DNA from: Tanytarsus gracilentus
Taxonomy: Eukaryota; Arthropoda; Insecta; Diptera; Chironomidae
Reading direction: 5' to 3'
DNA: 64,000 nt
Assembly: GCA_038502055.1 (NCBI GenBank)
Contig: JAXRKN010000038.1
Coordinates: 5,999,111 to 6,063,110 of the forward strand
Below the pieces are notes generated by a model. That model did no database searches and was not told where the DNA came from. It saw only the letters and a program-made list of their open reading frames with translations. The position numbers and the translations under genes were made by a program. Positions 28,922 to 41,320 of the stretch are shown here, piece after piece (position 1 is the stretch's first letter; each line of letters starts with the position of its first letter).

Positions 28922-29998
28922 GTGTGTTTGACAGAAATAAAAATTTTATTAGACGATTTTTACGATCAAGGAATGACAACTCTTCAAAAATATATTTTTA
29001 AAACTTTTTTTAATCTCTCATCTGTCCGTTGAACTTTTTATTATATTAATAATAACAATACAAATTGAATTGCTCATGTTATCATAATTGCGTTGTACTA
29101 AACAAAAAGCTCTTTCTCTCTCACTTTCTGCGATATCTATCTAATCTTATCGCAAAGTCGTTGAGAAATAAAAATAAAACTCACAACAAAAAAAAAAGGT
29201 TTGAACAGAATTTTTTCTCTTGCATAGCGCAAATTGTATCAGACCTGTCAATCACAGAGGACCTGCTAACCACAACGGATTTGGATTGCTATTGTGAGCC
29301 ATCGGACGATAACTGTTACGAAAAATGTCTTGGAGATGATGGGAGGTAAGGAGAAGTAATTTTCATAAAGAATTTTTTGTTGAGAAAAAAAGTTATAGTG
29401 AGAGTGCAATCAGCAACATGTTTTTGTTAACAGCTGGCGAAGTACTTTTGGCCACTGCTATAGTAATGGGACTATCTGCATTGGTCACAATGATGATAAG
29501 AATGTTTGGTAGAACTCGATTAACGAGAAATAGAAGAATCCAAAGCTTATCGGAAGCACTTGATAGAAATAATAATCGAGCGTCTTTGACTTCTCTTCAG
29601 CAAAATGTGTTGAGTAAATTAAGAGATCGACCGCCAAGATATGAGACTAGACATAACTATGAGTATCGACGGAGGGGACAAGACGAAGAGGAGGGTGCGA
29701 GTGAAGAAAGAGAGGTTAACGTAAGAAATGTTGGTGTGTCAAATCCTGGTGCGAGAAATCGAGCAGAACCTCCCCCTCCATATGAAAATGGTGAAGCAAC
29801 ATCTGTAAGTTAAAATACGTTAAAAATTATTTTAAAATAACCGTTAATATTTTTAAAAAATTTGAGGTTAACGAGCTCCCACCCGCGTACACAATAGAAG
29901 AAGATACTCAAGCAACGTCTAATGCATGCTTTACAATTCAAAACGAAGTACAGCCGCAATTATCAAATTTAAGAAATAATTGTACTTTACATATATAA
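28783..29998 (+). CDS. Type I single-pass membrane protein with three PPxY motifs (four exons, 264 aa)
   Basis: I reconstruct four exons: 28783-28921, 29228-29345, 29399-29804 and 29867-29998 (stop TAA). The introns of 306, 53 and 62 bases all begin with GT and end with AG, and the phases 1, 2 and 0 match at each junction. The protein starts with a hydrophobic signal-peptide-like segment (residues 1 to about 23). Next comes a short ectodomain with four clustered cysteines (C67, C69, C76, C80), then a membrane helix at about 101-119 followed by Arg-rich sequence. The cytoplasmic tail carries PPRY (164-167), PPPY (211-214) and PPAY (226-229). PPxY motifs bind WW domains, notably of Nedd4-family ubiquitin ligases. 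The layout of a small Cys-rich ectodomain, one membrane span and a PPxY tail is like that of WBP1/VOPP1- and Shisa-type adaptors, but I do not recognise a specific orthologue. A role in sorting or ubiquitination of membrane cargo is inference. The gene is convergent with the zinc-finger gene. Confidence 0.8.
29228..29345 (+). other. PPxY gene, coding exon 2 (cysteine cluster)
   Basis: The acceptor is a good pyrimidine tract ending TTGCATAG|CG, and the donor is GGGAG|GTAAGG. It encodes the acidic and Thr-rich stretch and the four cysteines (CYC...C...C). Confidence 0.75.
29399..29804 (+). other. PPxY gene, coding exon 3 (membrane helix and two PPxY motifs)
   Basis: The acceptor TTATAG|T follows a 53-base intron, short but normal for flies, and the donor is ACATCT|GTAAGT. 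It encodes the transmembrane helix, a basic juxtamembrane stretch, PPRY, an acidic Glu-rich run and PPPY. Confidence 0.8.
29867..29998 (+). other. PPxY gene, coding exon 4 (third PPxY and C terminus)
   Basis: The acceptor TTTGAG|GTT joins in phase 0. It reads LPPAY directly after the junction, runs 43 codons and ends at TAA. The third PPxY motif in the only frame matching exon 3 is good evidence that this exon is real. Confidence 0.75.
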
Positions 29999-30098
29999 AA
30001 AATTAACTATGTGATAATGCAACTCTTAGAAAAAAACCAACTTTATTATAAGGAAAATTTTATCGAGACGAAAAATATAATTAGTGGTTTAATTTTGT

Positions 30099-30104
30099 AA
30101 TAAA
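30099..30104 (+). terminator. Polyadenylation signal AATAAA of the PPxY gene
   Basis: AATAAA lies about 100 bases after the stop codon in A/T-rich sequence and is the first canonical hexamer downstream. Confidence 0.55.
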
Positions 30105-33100
30105 AAAATACCTGAACTTTATTTGAGGAAAACGCTAAAGAATTCAAACCACACGAAACGCACATAATTTTGTGGTAATTTTTCGCAATGTGAGGTAATT
30201 ATCATGTTTTTAAGCGGAAGAAAATCTTCTGATTGTGACACAGGAAATCTTCAGCGTTAACATTTCAAACGAGAGCAAAGTGCGCGAAAAGGGGTTCCAT
30301 GGCAAAGACACAAGGTAATGTCGTATCCTCTTTGACAGATCTTTATGCCATTGCAGCTCTCTCTGTCGTACAGAGAAGTTTTCCCTTTCCGCTTTTCCTC
30401 CTTCTTAATTCAATTGTTATCTCACCACATTAATCTATTTGAAATATTCCCGCATGTAATTAGAATACGTTTTCCTTAAAGCTAATTAAAACTCTTTTCT
30501 TCTTTCCTCTTTTTTTTCGGTGGTTATGTCTTTGAGAAAAGCAACGGAAGAAGAAAAACAAAAAAGATTTTTTTTGTCTTCGTCGAGGTTAAAATGAGAG
30601 AATTTTCGTACTTTCAATGGCAGTCGAGCGTCATCTTAGATGGAAGTGGAAAATATGTTTGTCTTTTTGTACTTGCGATTGAAACTTTAATTACTTTTCT
30701 GCTTCATAATTTTCTCTCTGTCGCCTTTTAGTTATGTGCACACACACAAAAACTGTAAGGAGAGAAAATGAAACCCCATCGAGTAGAAAATTAGTGAAGT
30801 GTAAAATTAAGCTGCTTAATTTTTTGAAATTTAAAAACACGTTAAAATTTTAATCTGAAATTATTTTTAGAGAAATTTTACTCAGTGGGAAAAGTGAGCT
30901 GAGTTAATTTAATTCACAGTGCAGAACTCGAAGTGTCTTTTTGTTTATTTTTCTCATCATCATGCTTTGACTGTTTTGTTATGAAAAAAGATGGTACTTT
31001 TTTGTGCCACTGGAAAATTCTTATTTCCTCATTTTTCTCATCAATGCATTGTCTTCACCATCAACATGAATATGTATTTGAAATATGTCATTTGGTGACA
31101 ACTTATTTACAGTTTTCTACAAGCTTGAAATGAAGAAAAAGAGAGAAAGAAAAACAACACATTGGTGGGGGTGTATTGAGACAAATGTTAAACATTTGCA
31201 AAAGATTTTATTCGCAATGACACTTTTCTATCTCATCTGATGTCGAAATGAAATGAGGAACTGAATTGTATGAAGAATGGAAGAAGAAACAAAAAAATCA
31301 ACTTTTCGCTCTAGAAGACAATGAACGGAGAGAATTTTTCACATTAAATTCTGTCATCATCATGTTGGTACTGAATGAATATATGTACATTTATTGTACA
31401 GTGCCATGCACTTTTGATGACAGTAAAATGTCCAAATCAACAAATATCTCAGGGCATGATTGCTCTCATTGTGAGACGTTTGTAGCATTTTGCATGCTTG
31501 TGAATGAATTATCTTTGAAATGTTCCCTTGTTGGGAACTTGAGCATGAAATATTTTAAATTTAGAATTTCTAGGATTTTAAAATGATCATCAACAAAATA
31601 TCGACAAAAATTGTCAACAAATCAAATTTTTATTAATTATTTAATAAAATTATCGTCAGGGCATTTTCATTTTGCTCACAACATACAACATGTAACAAAT
31701 GTCATGAATAATCAAGTTATTACAAATGATTTTGCCCTGAGACACACTCACAAAATTTGCTCCGTTTTGTGTCTCTTCCTTCTTCCCTAACTCTTCGCAT
31801 TGTCGTAGCTATTTCAGCAAATCTATCAGCCAGCAGCAATGTGAAGGAGAATAGAGTAAAAAAAGGGAGACAAATTGCACAACAAGTTAATGGTTAATGT
31901 GTGCATGCAATGTGATGGAAATTAAACTTGACGTCTCTATGGATGATGATGACCGTTCCTCGCGTGTGTGAACTCATCTCCTTTCACATTATCATCATCT
32001 TATGAGAGCAAGCTGCTATATTTATTAACGTGCTGTCGAAAAAGTGCCATTTCATTATTGATTTCTATCCATTGGCAGATTATTCATTCATTTTTCTCTC
32101 CAGTCTCAACTGAAGCAGCAAAGTACGACAGTGAAGTGAAAGAAATTGAGGAGGAGGGAAAAGTTTGCAAAGATTACGTGACTCTCCTATATCCCAGACA
32201 TTAGTTCTCATCTCCTTTTAGCTTCAGAGCATTTTCCTCTTTCTCTCTATCGCTTGGATCATGATTGAACTTCACGTATCATCCTGAGTCTTATCGATCA
32301 ATCACTGATGTGATGGTGAGAGAGAGAGATGAAAAGACCAGGTAGGTATAAAGGTTCGAAGAAGAAAGTTTTACTGTAAATCCCCAAGTGTACATCAGAG
32401 CACGCCATCGTCATCCATCGAACGCTCTCGAATTGAATGGTTGGAAGGGAAAAGTTTGATAGCATTTTTTTTGGCACAATCTCTTATAAGATGTGGTGTG
32501 ACAAAATGCTGATGCTGAAGGAGGACGGACGTAATATGTACATATTGTGCTGTATCGATATGGGATTGCTGAAATAGTGTAATAAATCATATCCACAAAA
32601 TTCCCTCATCTCTTCATTTACATGTGCTCTTCTGAAAGGATATTTTTTACTCGCCGACGACGACGACGATGTCGAGAGAGTGAGAGGAAATGAAGATAAA
32701 TTTGACAATTGTCAAAGGACGAAAATTGTTTTATTTAATTTGCTTAAAACTTTAAAAACATGCTCGATGCATGAGAAATTATGAAATTAGCAAAATGAAA
32801 TTTTCGAAAGAAAATTTTCCTCCTCCTTCAACTCGAGAAGAGATTTTCGCAGTGAAATTCCTTCGAAGTGGGAGCAGCATATAAAAATTTATCAGCGTGC
32901 TGAGACACATTCATTGCAGCCTTAAATTTATGGATTATCGCTTTTCCTTTCTCTCCGCATTTTCTTGCAATTGAAGAAATCGGAAGCGATGTATATATTG
33001 AGTGGTGCAGTAAATTTCTCTCTCTCTCTCTAATCAAAATCATTGAGTCAAGTACGTTAACAGTGCTGCTGCCGAATGCTTCCCCGAAGAAGGAGTGAAG

Positions 33101-35064
33101 ATATAGATAAATGAAAACAAAAAATAACATGAAAAGGAAAAATAATAAAAGTAAATTTATGGTCTCGAAACTGGGAGGAAATAACACAGAAAGAGAAAAG
33201 AATGAGATGAAGAAAAGAAACTGCTAGCATAAATTATGCTTTGAACTTTTTTTTCAAAACAATAAATTAAGGATATGTGTCTTCGCCATGAAGGATTTAT
33301 GACGAATTTATTCTTTTATTATGGTGCAGCATTCTTCTCAACAGCACACAAATTTATGTCCGTGAATAATTATGCTGCTTGCTGTTAGTATGTCTCCACT
33401 GCGCTCTTATGACTTTTTAGAGCAGAATAAATGTCCGAGCTGCACACAGTTGAGAAGAATTATTACGTAAAGATGTCATTAAAGAACTCGCAATCATCTT
33501 CTCATTCTCCTTATTTGCGCGCACTATAAATCTAAAGCAGATGTCACTCTGACTCAACATCTATGACTCTCCTCTATATCCTTTGTCTTTCTTTTCTCTG
33601 TGCACCTCTCTTCCATCCAGTGTGTGGTTTACTGACACAAAAGAAAATATTTTTAAACTTCCTTTCATATTTTTTAAAATCAAAAAAGAGAGTGAAACAT
33701 TTTTTAACTGAAAACTTCTCAAAAAAAATTAAGTAACTAGAATTAAAGTGATGTTTGCTCAAGGATTGAGAAACAATAAAAAGTAATAATGCGGACACAT
33801 CCGAAGAATACTCATAAACAATATATTGTCAATCAAGTTAAATTAATGGACCATGTGATGTGTGTGCGATCAAAAAGATAATTGTGCAATATTCGAAAGT
33901 AAGGAAATAATGTAGAGAGAGAGAAATCTCGTGTGCAAACAGATTGCACATTTTACCTCACATATCTCATATCTCTCGTTCTGAGGCGAAATATTGATTG
34001 CCATCAATTTGATTAATTACTTTCAATATTTCAATGCCTTTCTTCTCTTTCACTTCCATCACATACAGATTATTAATCTACCAAAAATTTCGTTCCTTCT
34101 GCAAATATTTCATGTTTACATTAAATGAAATGAAAAACTTTTATCCGTTGTTATATTTTGCTGGCTGCTAACTGTCAATTTGGTGAGATGGATAGAAAAG
34201 TTGACGTGCCTCAAAAATCGAATCGAAACAATACACTAACTTTGCTCTGTGCGTTCTCGACTCAATTTTTTGTCCGATTTGATTTGTAGTAGATTGATTT
34301 ATAATCACTTTATACACACCACGATGAGGGCTTCGCCTCTTTAACTGTTCACTCGCAGCAATAAAATATTATATGTGTGATATGATGTGTATATCTGTGA
34401 TCGAATGTTTGTGTACGTGGAATGGGTGAAGAGGAGGACGCAGAAAAAAATGTTAAAGAAGAAGAAAAAGTATTTTTATGTATGGCAATAAATCACACAC
34501 GGTATGGATTGAAAACACGTTGAGGAACCATCGAAACGGCTGTAATAAAAATTCCGTGTATGCGAACAAATATTTTGTACCTCATTAAAAGTGTCGCAAA
34601 TTTAAATGCAATCAGACTAGTAGAAATTTATATATCGTTACAAACTAAACGTTTTGCGCACATTTTAATCCGTTTGAAAAGATATAAAAAAATTTTCACG
34701 GCCTTTAAAATTCCCCGCTGTGAAAATTTGATACATATGAAGCGATTATGATCCGGCAGAAAGTGCAATTTATAGCTTTAGAGGCGAGTGATATGTGTGG
34801 AATAAATGTTTGATTACAGCATAACACAAAATTAATTGAAAGCTATAAATTATTTATTGTAGAAGTCATTAAACATTGTGTCAATGCCACAGAGTAAAGC
34901 AGAAAATAAAGAGCGACAGTGAGAGTTGGGTTCGATAAAAGTTGTAAATTATTTTTGAGGGGTGCAAATTTTGTAACTTTTTTTATATATATGTGAATTT
35001 GAGACATAACGCATAGATTATCGAACTCCTTTTTTTCAATAATATTTCACATTTAGTGAACATG

Positions 35065-35078
35065 TTTATGGCCATAAA
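35065..35078. promoter_or_regulatory. Palindromic double TTTATGGC site
   Basis: TTTATGGCCATAAA is a perfect 14-bp palindrome made of two head-to-head TTTATGG cores, the sequence preferred by posterior Hox (Abd-B) and Caudal/Cdx homeodomains. Actual binding is inference. Confidence 0.35.
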
Positions 35079-36133
35079 TCATTAGGTATGATGGGATAAA
35101 TTTCTGAAAAGGAATGTCAATAAAAAGCTGAAAAGAATTTTATGGACGTGTGAGAGGAAGAAAAAAATGTTCAATTTCAATATTTTCAATATTTTATTGT
35201 TAATTTTTAACATTTACAGTTTTATTTTATCTCTTGAGCTGCTTTAATTTTTCACTTTATTTTATTCCTTGCTGCGCACAAAATGAACTTCAAGCTTAAT
35301 TGAGTCACTTTGTGCCGCATTTTAAGTATGATTTTTTATGAAAGTGGTTGAAAGTTTTTTTTTTCGCTTCATCCAAAAATTAATTTTTATGTTTGCCATT
35401 TTTGCGGAATTTTTAATTTTTCTGATAATTTTTTGTTTCACTCCGAAAAGGATCTTGAACGTATACTTTTTACTATTATCGTTTTCAAATAAATTGATTT
35501 TTTTTCTCGTATCTCTCTGCATTTACACATTTCATCATCGTATAATTGTATAATTTGTGAGGTTTTCTGTTTAAAATAATTTTAACCAATAACATTTTCA
35601 TACCTGAATTAAAAAAATCATTAACAGTATATTTGATGTTGGAAGTACCAAAGATTTTTATTTTTTTAAATACTTTCATAGTTTTTTTCTTTAAAGGTTA
35701 AAATCAAAAAAGATTCCAAAGTTTATTTTAATTGGAGTAGAATAAATTTTTATTTAGTTTCTTTTTTTTGCCAGCAGTAAATACGTATACGTTGATTTGT
35801 TCTCATTTTAAAAATGACTCATTTTTGTTCTGTCAATTAACACGCGTACTTAATTCATTCTTATTTACAGCAATTCTAATTTTTTTTCGCATCAATAAAA
35901 AAATTTCTTTCTCTATAATTTAAGTATATCTTTTAATATAGTTGATGTGGAATAATATTTTTTAACTGCATCCTCAATATGTAGAATTTATTTAAGATTT
36001 TTTTGCTTCGCTTGCATATGCTCGATATACAACTTAGCTCTTTCTCAATAGTTATCGGGTAAAGAATTTACATATTAAAAGTCTTAATTTTTTTTCATGC
36101 AATTATCTCTTAATTTATCAACGCAATAGTTAC

Positions 36134-36153
36134 GTGTGTGTGTGTGTGTGTGT
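36134..36153. repeat. (GT)10 microsatellite
   Basis: Ten uninterrupted GT units lie in the presumed 3' flank of the zinc-finger gene. Confidence 0.9.
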
Positions 36154-37170
36154 TTTTAAAAATTATGTACTCTATATTTTAGTTTCAAGTTTCATCTTTA
36201 AAGTACTTGCGAACGATCATAAATTTACCATCTTTATAATAATACAAGGAGGTTGGAGATAAATAGAGGCAGAGAAAGGAAACTCAAAGTCGCGTAAAAA
36301 GTTTTTTGAACTGATTCGAAAGTTTAATGTTCGCGCGCATTTCACAAGGTAAAACTCACTCTTGATCATAATTTTAAATCATTACACAGTGACTTTTTTT
36401 TAATTAATATATCAGTTATGCCAAGCGGAAGTCACACGAGTGTGTAACTGTGATTTAATTTAATTGCATAAAAAATATAAAAGTGAATCACAAATAAAAT
36501 TGTCAGCTGGACGAAAAATGGCCACAAAAACACAAGTTTTGGCACATATTAAAAGTTTTTTTTCTTTCAGAAATTTCCGTATACAATAAAGTTGTTTTAT
36601 CGTAAAAGTTTTTTTTGTCAGTGTGAAATAAAAATCGAATACATTTTTTTACATCTTCATTTTTGTTCATCGCAAATTTTTTTTTCGAAGCAGATTTATA
36701 GAAATTTTACATATTGTATCATCATCTTGTTCGTATAGACCATTATGCGTATACATACATTATTGGATGCCTTTTTTTTGTGTCTCAATTCAAAGCGAAA
36801 TTAATTTTTATTCTATGAGTTTTATAAAATTTTCTCAAGCACAAAAATCGAAACAATAATTTTTTTTCTCGTATAACTCTTTTCTTTCACAATTAAACGT
36901 ATTCATCACGCGCTAGAGCCAGTTTTGTATATTTATTGGAAACAATAATGGAAAGATGTGAAAAATAGAAATTTCTCGGCAAAAATTAAAAGAGACGTTG
37001 ATGATGCTTTAGAGCAGCAATTTCTTCTTTCCAATTCAATTTTTTTTGAAAAGAGACTTACGTATTTACAGCATTTTGAATTACATTTATAGCGAAAGAG
37101 AGTTAATTATAATTAATTGTATATTTTCAATTTCTATCCATCCTTCTTCGTTATGCTTATTATCATAATT

Positions 37171-37176
37171 TTTATT
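37171..37176 (-). terminator. Candidate polyadenylation signal of the teashirt-type gene
   Basis: The minus strand reads AATAAA about 660 bases beyond the stop codon. Further AATAAA copies occur downstream, for example at about 36,937 and 35,750, so the true 3' end may lie further on. Confidence 0.25.
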
Positions 37177-37833
37177 ACCTTATAATCTTAGATATGTGGC
37201 ATCACATGATTTAATCGCAATTGTTTTTCATCTAAAAAGAGCTATTTTATGTGTGTGTGTGTATTTATATAGCTGACTGGCAATTCTTATTTAAGCACAT
37301 TGTATTTATGGTGATGATGATGGAGATGTGCGGCATTCTCTTCAAACAATATATATTTTACTGAATAAAATGTTGTTAAATCAAATTTTCGAGATATGTA
37401 ATCGCACGTCGTCTACACTTTTCCTCAACCTTTCTCACACACATCTCCGTAATCATCCCACTTTTCTTCTTCCAAAAAAAAAGTCTGTCTACTCCTCGCC
37501 ACCACCCCGTCGTCCTTCACTCACTCCCTATTTCACTCGCTCTGCTTAGTTTATGTACGATGATAATAAATAGACAAGACGAAAAGAAGAAATAAATAAT
37601 TCTCGGAGAGAACGCTCAAGGAAAGGAATTTCAACAGATTGTGAATGTGTGTAAACGGAAATGCGAAGTGGGGTTCAGTGGGTGGAAATTTTCTTCTTTT
37701 CGTCTTACTATTTTTCTTTCTAGCCAAAACGAGCGAGCAAAAGAAGAGAGTGAGAGAAAGACGTGCGAGGAGAAACATAAATTTTCACATAAACCACGAG
37801 GAGATTATAAAATGCTTAAATATTTTAGGAATG

Positions 37834-40800
37834 TCAAACGTATTTTGAAGATAATTGTTTTGCCAGTTCAGTATATTTTAAGAACTTTGAGTGCGGACTC
37901 TCATCAAAGGCTGACGACGATGATGTACCGACTGATAGATCCGATTTATTATGACGCTCATTGGATGATTGAGTGCCAACAGGTGATGGTGATTTTTTAA
38001 GTAGCGCCAGTCCATTGCCACGACCCATCTCGACGCTCACATTTGATTTTGGTGAGATTGAAACGGGCGATTTTGGCGAGCGAGACGGTGGCGGCAATTT
38101 TGAGGAATTTGTTTTCAAAGCCACCGCTTCCGAGAGCATATCGTCGTTGACGAAGTGAACTTTCGACAAGTGATGACGATAGGCGCCTTTTGACGTGAAC
38201 GATGTATCACAAAATGCACATTTAATTGTGGAATCATCAGCCGATATTCCATCATTGCAGGCCCAACTAAACGCTAATATTGCACTAGCTTGATTATTCG
38301 ATCGATGTTGTTGTGATGGAGATGCGGCGAGTGCTAGCGAAGCACTATTTGAACGCGAATTTGGCGTATTTTCGGTTTTATCGCAAAGCTTCTGCAATGC
38401 CGCCAATGGATGTGCCCGAGGACGCTTTCCTTGTCCATTTTCCGATTGACTCGGCTTGTCAACATTTCCCAAATTATCAAACATCGACGACAATGCCCCT
38501 AAACTTCCGACTCCCATTGACTTCTTACTCGCCGCTGACGTCTCGTTCGGTGTTGAACGCGATGCTATCGACTGATTGTCACTCATTGGACTTGACGGAC
38601 TCACCCGTGGGCTGTTTCGGCTGTTCATTAATGCATTTGCCTTAATCAACTTTAACGGCTTATCATCCTCATCTTCGGTCTCATTATTATGGTTGGCACT
38701 CTCGCGCGAGCTATTCCGCAAGTTATTTCCATCCTCATCGCCTTCATTCGATTCACTTTTGATTCTCATTGTTGCCGCAACCGCCTTTCTGACAGCTCTC
38801 TTTAAATTATTTTCCCTCTTATCGTCGCACTCATCAGGCAATTCTCTTTTAATTTTAAGCGGCTTATCGTCATCCGAATCATTATGTGTGTTTATTTTGT
38901 TGTTGTTATCGGGTGAAGCGCGTAGCGACGAAGTAGTGTGAACCGATGACATATCAAACTTTTTTTCGGGCGTCAGTGAATCGACACGGCTACTGCCGCG
39001 CTCCGAAATTGAACTCGACTCGCTGCCACTTCGTTCACGTCGGCCATACTGCGCTGCGAGATAGCTCTGCTGTGAATGATAATTTCTTAGCAGTGACATG
39101 GTCTGTGCATCGACAAGTGGCTTCGTATAGTCAACACTTTCATCGATGCCGAGACGCTTTAAAATACTTGAGCCCAGTGTGGAGGTATTTTGATTGACAC
39201 TTGGAAAATTGGTGGAACCGTGACGAGATCGTGTATCGAAGCTCTTCTCAATTAGCTGCTCGATAGCGTTAAGTACTGACGGTGACGAGGTTGTTTTATC
39301 GGATGCGTCTTTAGTCGACTTACTCGAGAGATCTATTGAGTTTGAGGATACTGGTGATCTCTGGCGAATGGAATTCGGTGATGTCATGTCGCTGTCACTT
39401 ATACTCTTTCGACCATCTCGACTATTTACTGGACTTACCGAGTCGGGTGGAATTATCGAGTTTGACATGAGGGCAGATTTTAACTTTTGAGCTGGGGATA
39501 TTGCAGTCGAACTTCCGATACATTGTCGAATGTGATCCACAAAAAGTGCAGTGTCAATTTTGTCTCCACACTTTTCACATGTTATTCGTCCTGCACTTAT
39601 GTCTCGTAATGGCTTATTGAGCATTGGATTTTCGCCATTTTTAAAGTCATTCTGAGCACGTTCGAGCTCCAAAAGCTTTCTCACTGGCAACGATTTCTTG
39701 CGCTTCTCCCTCGTCTGCTTTCGACGACTACCGCTCTCCGTAATAGATCGCATTATGTGTTCCTTATAATGCGCATTTTTAACCATGTGATTGCTCAATT
39801 CCTTAAGCGATGAGAAGGCTTGATCGCATACTTTACAAGTAAGTACTGCACTTACATGACTATTTGCCGATGCCGCATTGGCTGAATTTGATGAGTTGCT
39901 ATTGTTAGCGTTGCTCTCTCTGACATTACCACCGCCACCTCCTCCTCCACTCGTTGGTTTTTCAGTCGAATTCGATTCACTTCCACTTCCGCTATTGTTA
40001 TTATTTCCACCTGCGCTTCCGCTAGTACTTGAATTGGGTCCACCTGGACCGCCACCACCACCCGATCTCCACGAGATGATTTGTTCTTGCGATATAATGT
40101 TGGTATAGTGCTGAGTCTGTTGCATATGACTAGTCATTTCGGCTAGCGAGCGGAAACTCTGACCACACCACATGCACTTGAGAATTTGGCGCGTTTGCTC
40201 AGCACCCTTGCCCAACCATACGTCTTGTCCGCGGACAAGTTTACGCGGCAATGGCATAGTCTCTTTGATAAGCAAATTCAAATCGGATTTAGAGGACGAT
40301 GATGAATTGTGAGAGTTCGATGACGCATTTTGAGAATGAGATTGTTGTGATTGCGATGATTGATGTGTGTTTGATTGTGGCGGCACACTTACGCCGCAGT
40401 GTTTGGTTTCTTTCATGTGTGTTGTCAATGCGGCCAATGATGGAAAGCTTTGCTTACACCAAACACATTTCAAGACATCTTTTGCCGTGTCGGCGCCTTT
40501 GTTTAGCCAGTGTGATTGCCAAGCACTATGTCGACCAGCGGATGGAGCTCCTACACTTACATTTGAACCTGAATTGCCGCCCACATGACGGTCATTCATC
40601 GATGAGTTATTATTAGACGAAGATCTGAACATCTCGTCACCGATACGACTTAGTTCTGACATTTTCTCTAATGCCTTTGTCGCATCGCTCGGCAGCGATG
40701 AGTGCAATTTATTTTTGCCATTCCACTCGGCCGCTAGAGTTTTTGGTGATAAACCTGCGGCGGCTACTGCACTCGCAAAGAACGGTAATTGAGCGGGCGT

Positions 40801-41320
40801 ACTCCATGGCGTGACGATTGACTGCTTATAGTCGTGTCCGGGACGTGACATTTTGCGTGGCGAATGATGTGGCGATTCGCCACTTGTTACGCGCTTTCTA
40901 CTCACCGATAGATCTAATGGACTGCTATCGGTCTTCATAACTTCATTATCACTATTATTCTCATCATTTGAGTCACTTTGATCACTTGAGGACTTTCGTT
41001 TCTTACTAAAGTCCAAAATTGGCTCGTCATTGTCAATTGGTGAAGTTGAACGTTCGCGATGGAGGCCATGTCTCAGTGGTGATGCTAACAAAAGTCTATT
41101 TTGTTGAGCTGCTGCTGCTGCGGCTACATTCAAGTACGCTGCCATAGCGGCTGAATGCTGAGGAAGCATTCCAGGAGGTAAATTTGGTGGCAATGTCATA
41201 CCAACCGGACTTAATCCACTCTGTCCACCCAAACCACCACGTCCCGAGTAGACTGACTCGTCTGAGGGACATCGACCGCTGGACGAATCTCGTGATTGAC
41301 ATCGTGGACTGGCCATTTCA
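37834..41320 (-). CDS. tsh/tio: teashirt-type gene, common large exon (PLDLS and all zinc fingers)
   Basis: The acceptor reads CTTTCTGCTTACAG|TGAAATGG on the minus strand, so the first base T completes a split codon and the reading continues E-M-A-S-P-R-C. The exon is uninterrupted for 1,162 codons to the stop. It holds poly-Ala and Ser/Asn/Gly-rich low-complexity linkers, the PLDLS motif and five fingers. Each of the first three fingers has the WC or KVC core with H-x5-H spacing that is diagnostic of the Teashirt family. The conserved K-G-A-x-T segments before fingers one and two also fit. The open frame extends upstream to 41403, but those 28 residues lie before the acceptor and are intronic. 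Confidence 0.95.

Larger units (their letters stand above)
30105..37833. other. Convergent intergenic region including the 3' UTR of the teashirt-type gene
   Basis: I see no coding sequence here. The right part, roughly 35,200-37,833, is richer in T and A homopolymers and carries many TTTATT words, which are AATAAA on the minus strand, as expected for a long 3' UTR. A (GT)10 microsatellite lies at 36134-36153. The left part resembles the other intergenic DNA. A perfect palindrome TTTATGGCCATAAA at 35065-35078 contains two overlapping Hox/Caudal-like cores. Confidence 0.55.

Noticed and set aside
37641..38000. 119-codon + strand frame overlapping the end of the zinc-finger gene
   Set aside because: It is antisense to the last codons and 3' UTR of a well-supported exon, a shadow frame.
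39878..40108. Leu/Pro-rich + strand frame of 76 codons
   Set aside because: It is the complement of the Gly/Ser/Asn-rich linker of the zinc-finger exon, so it is an artefact of low complexity.
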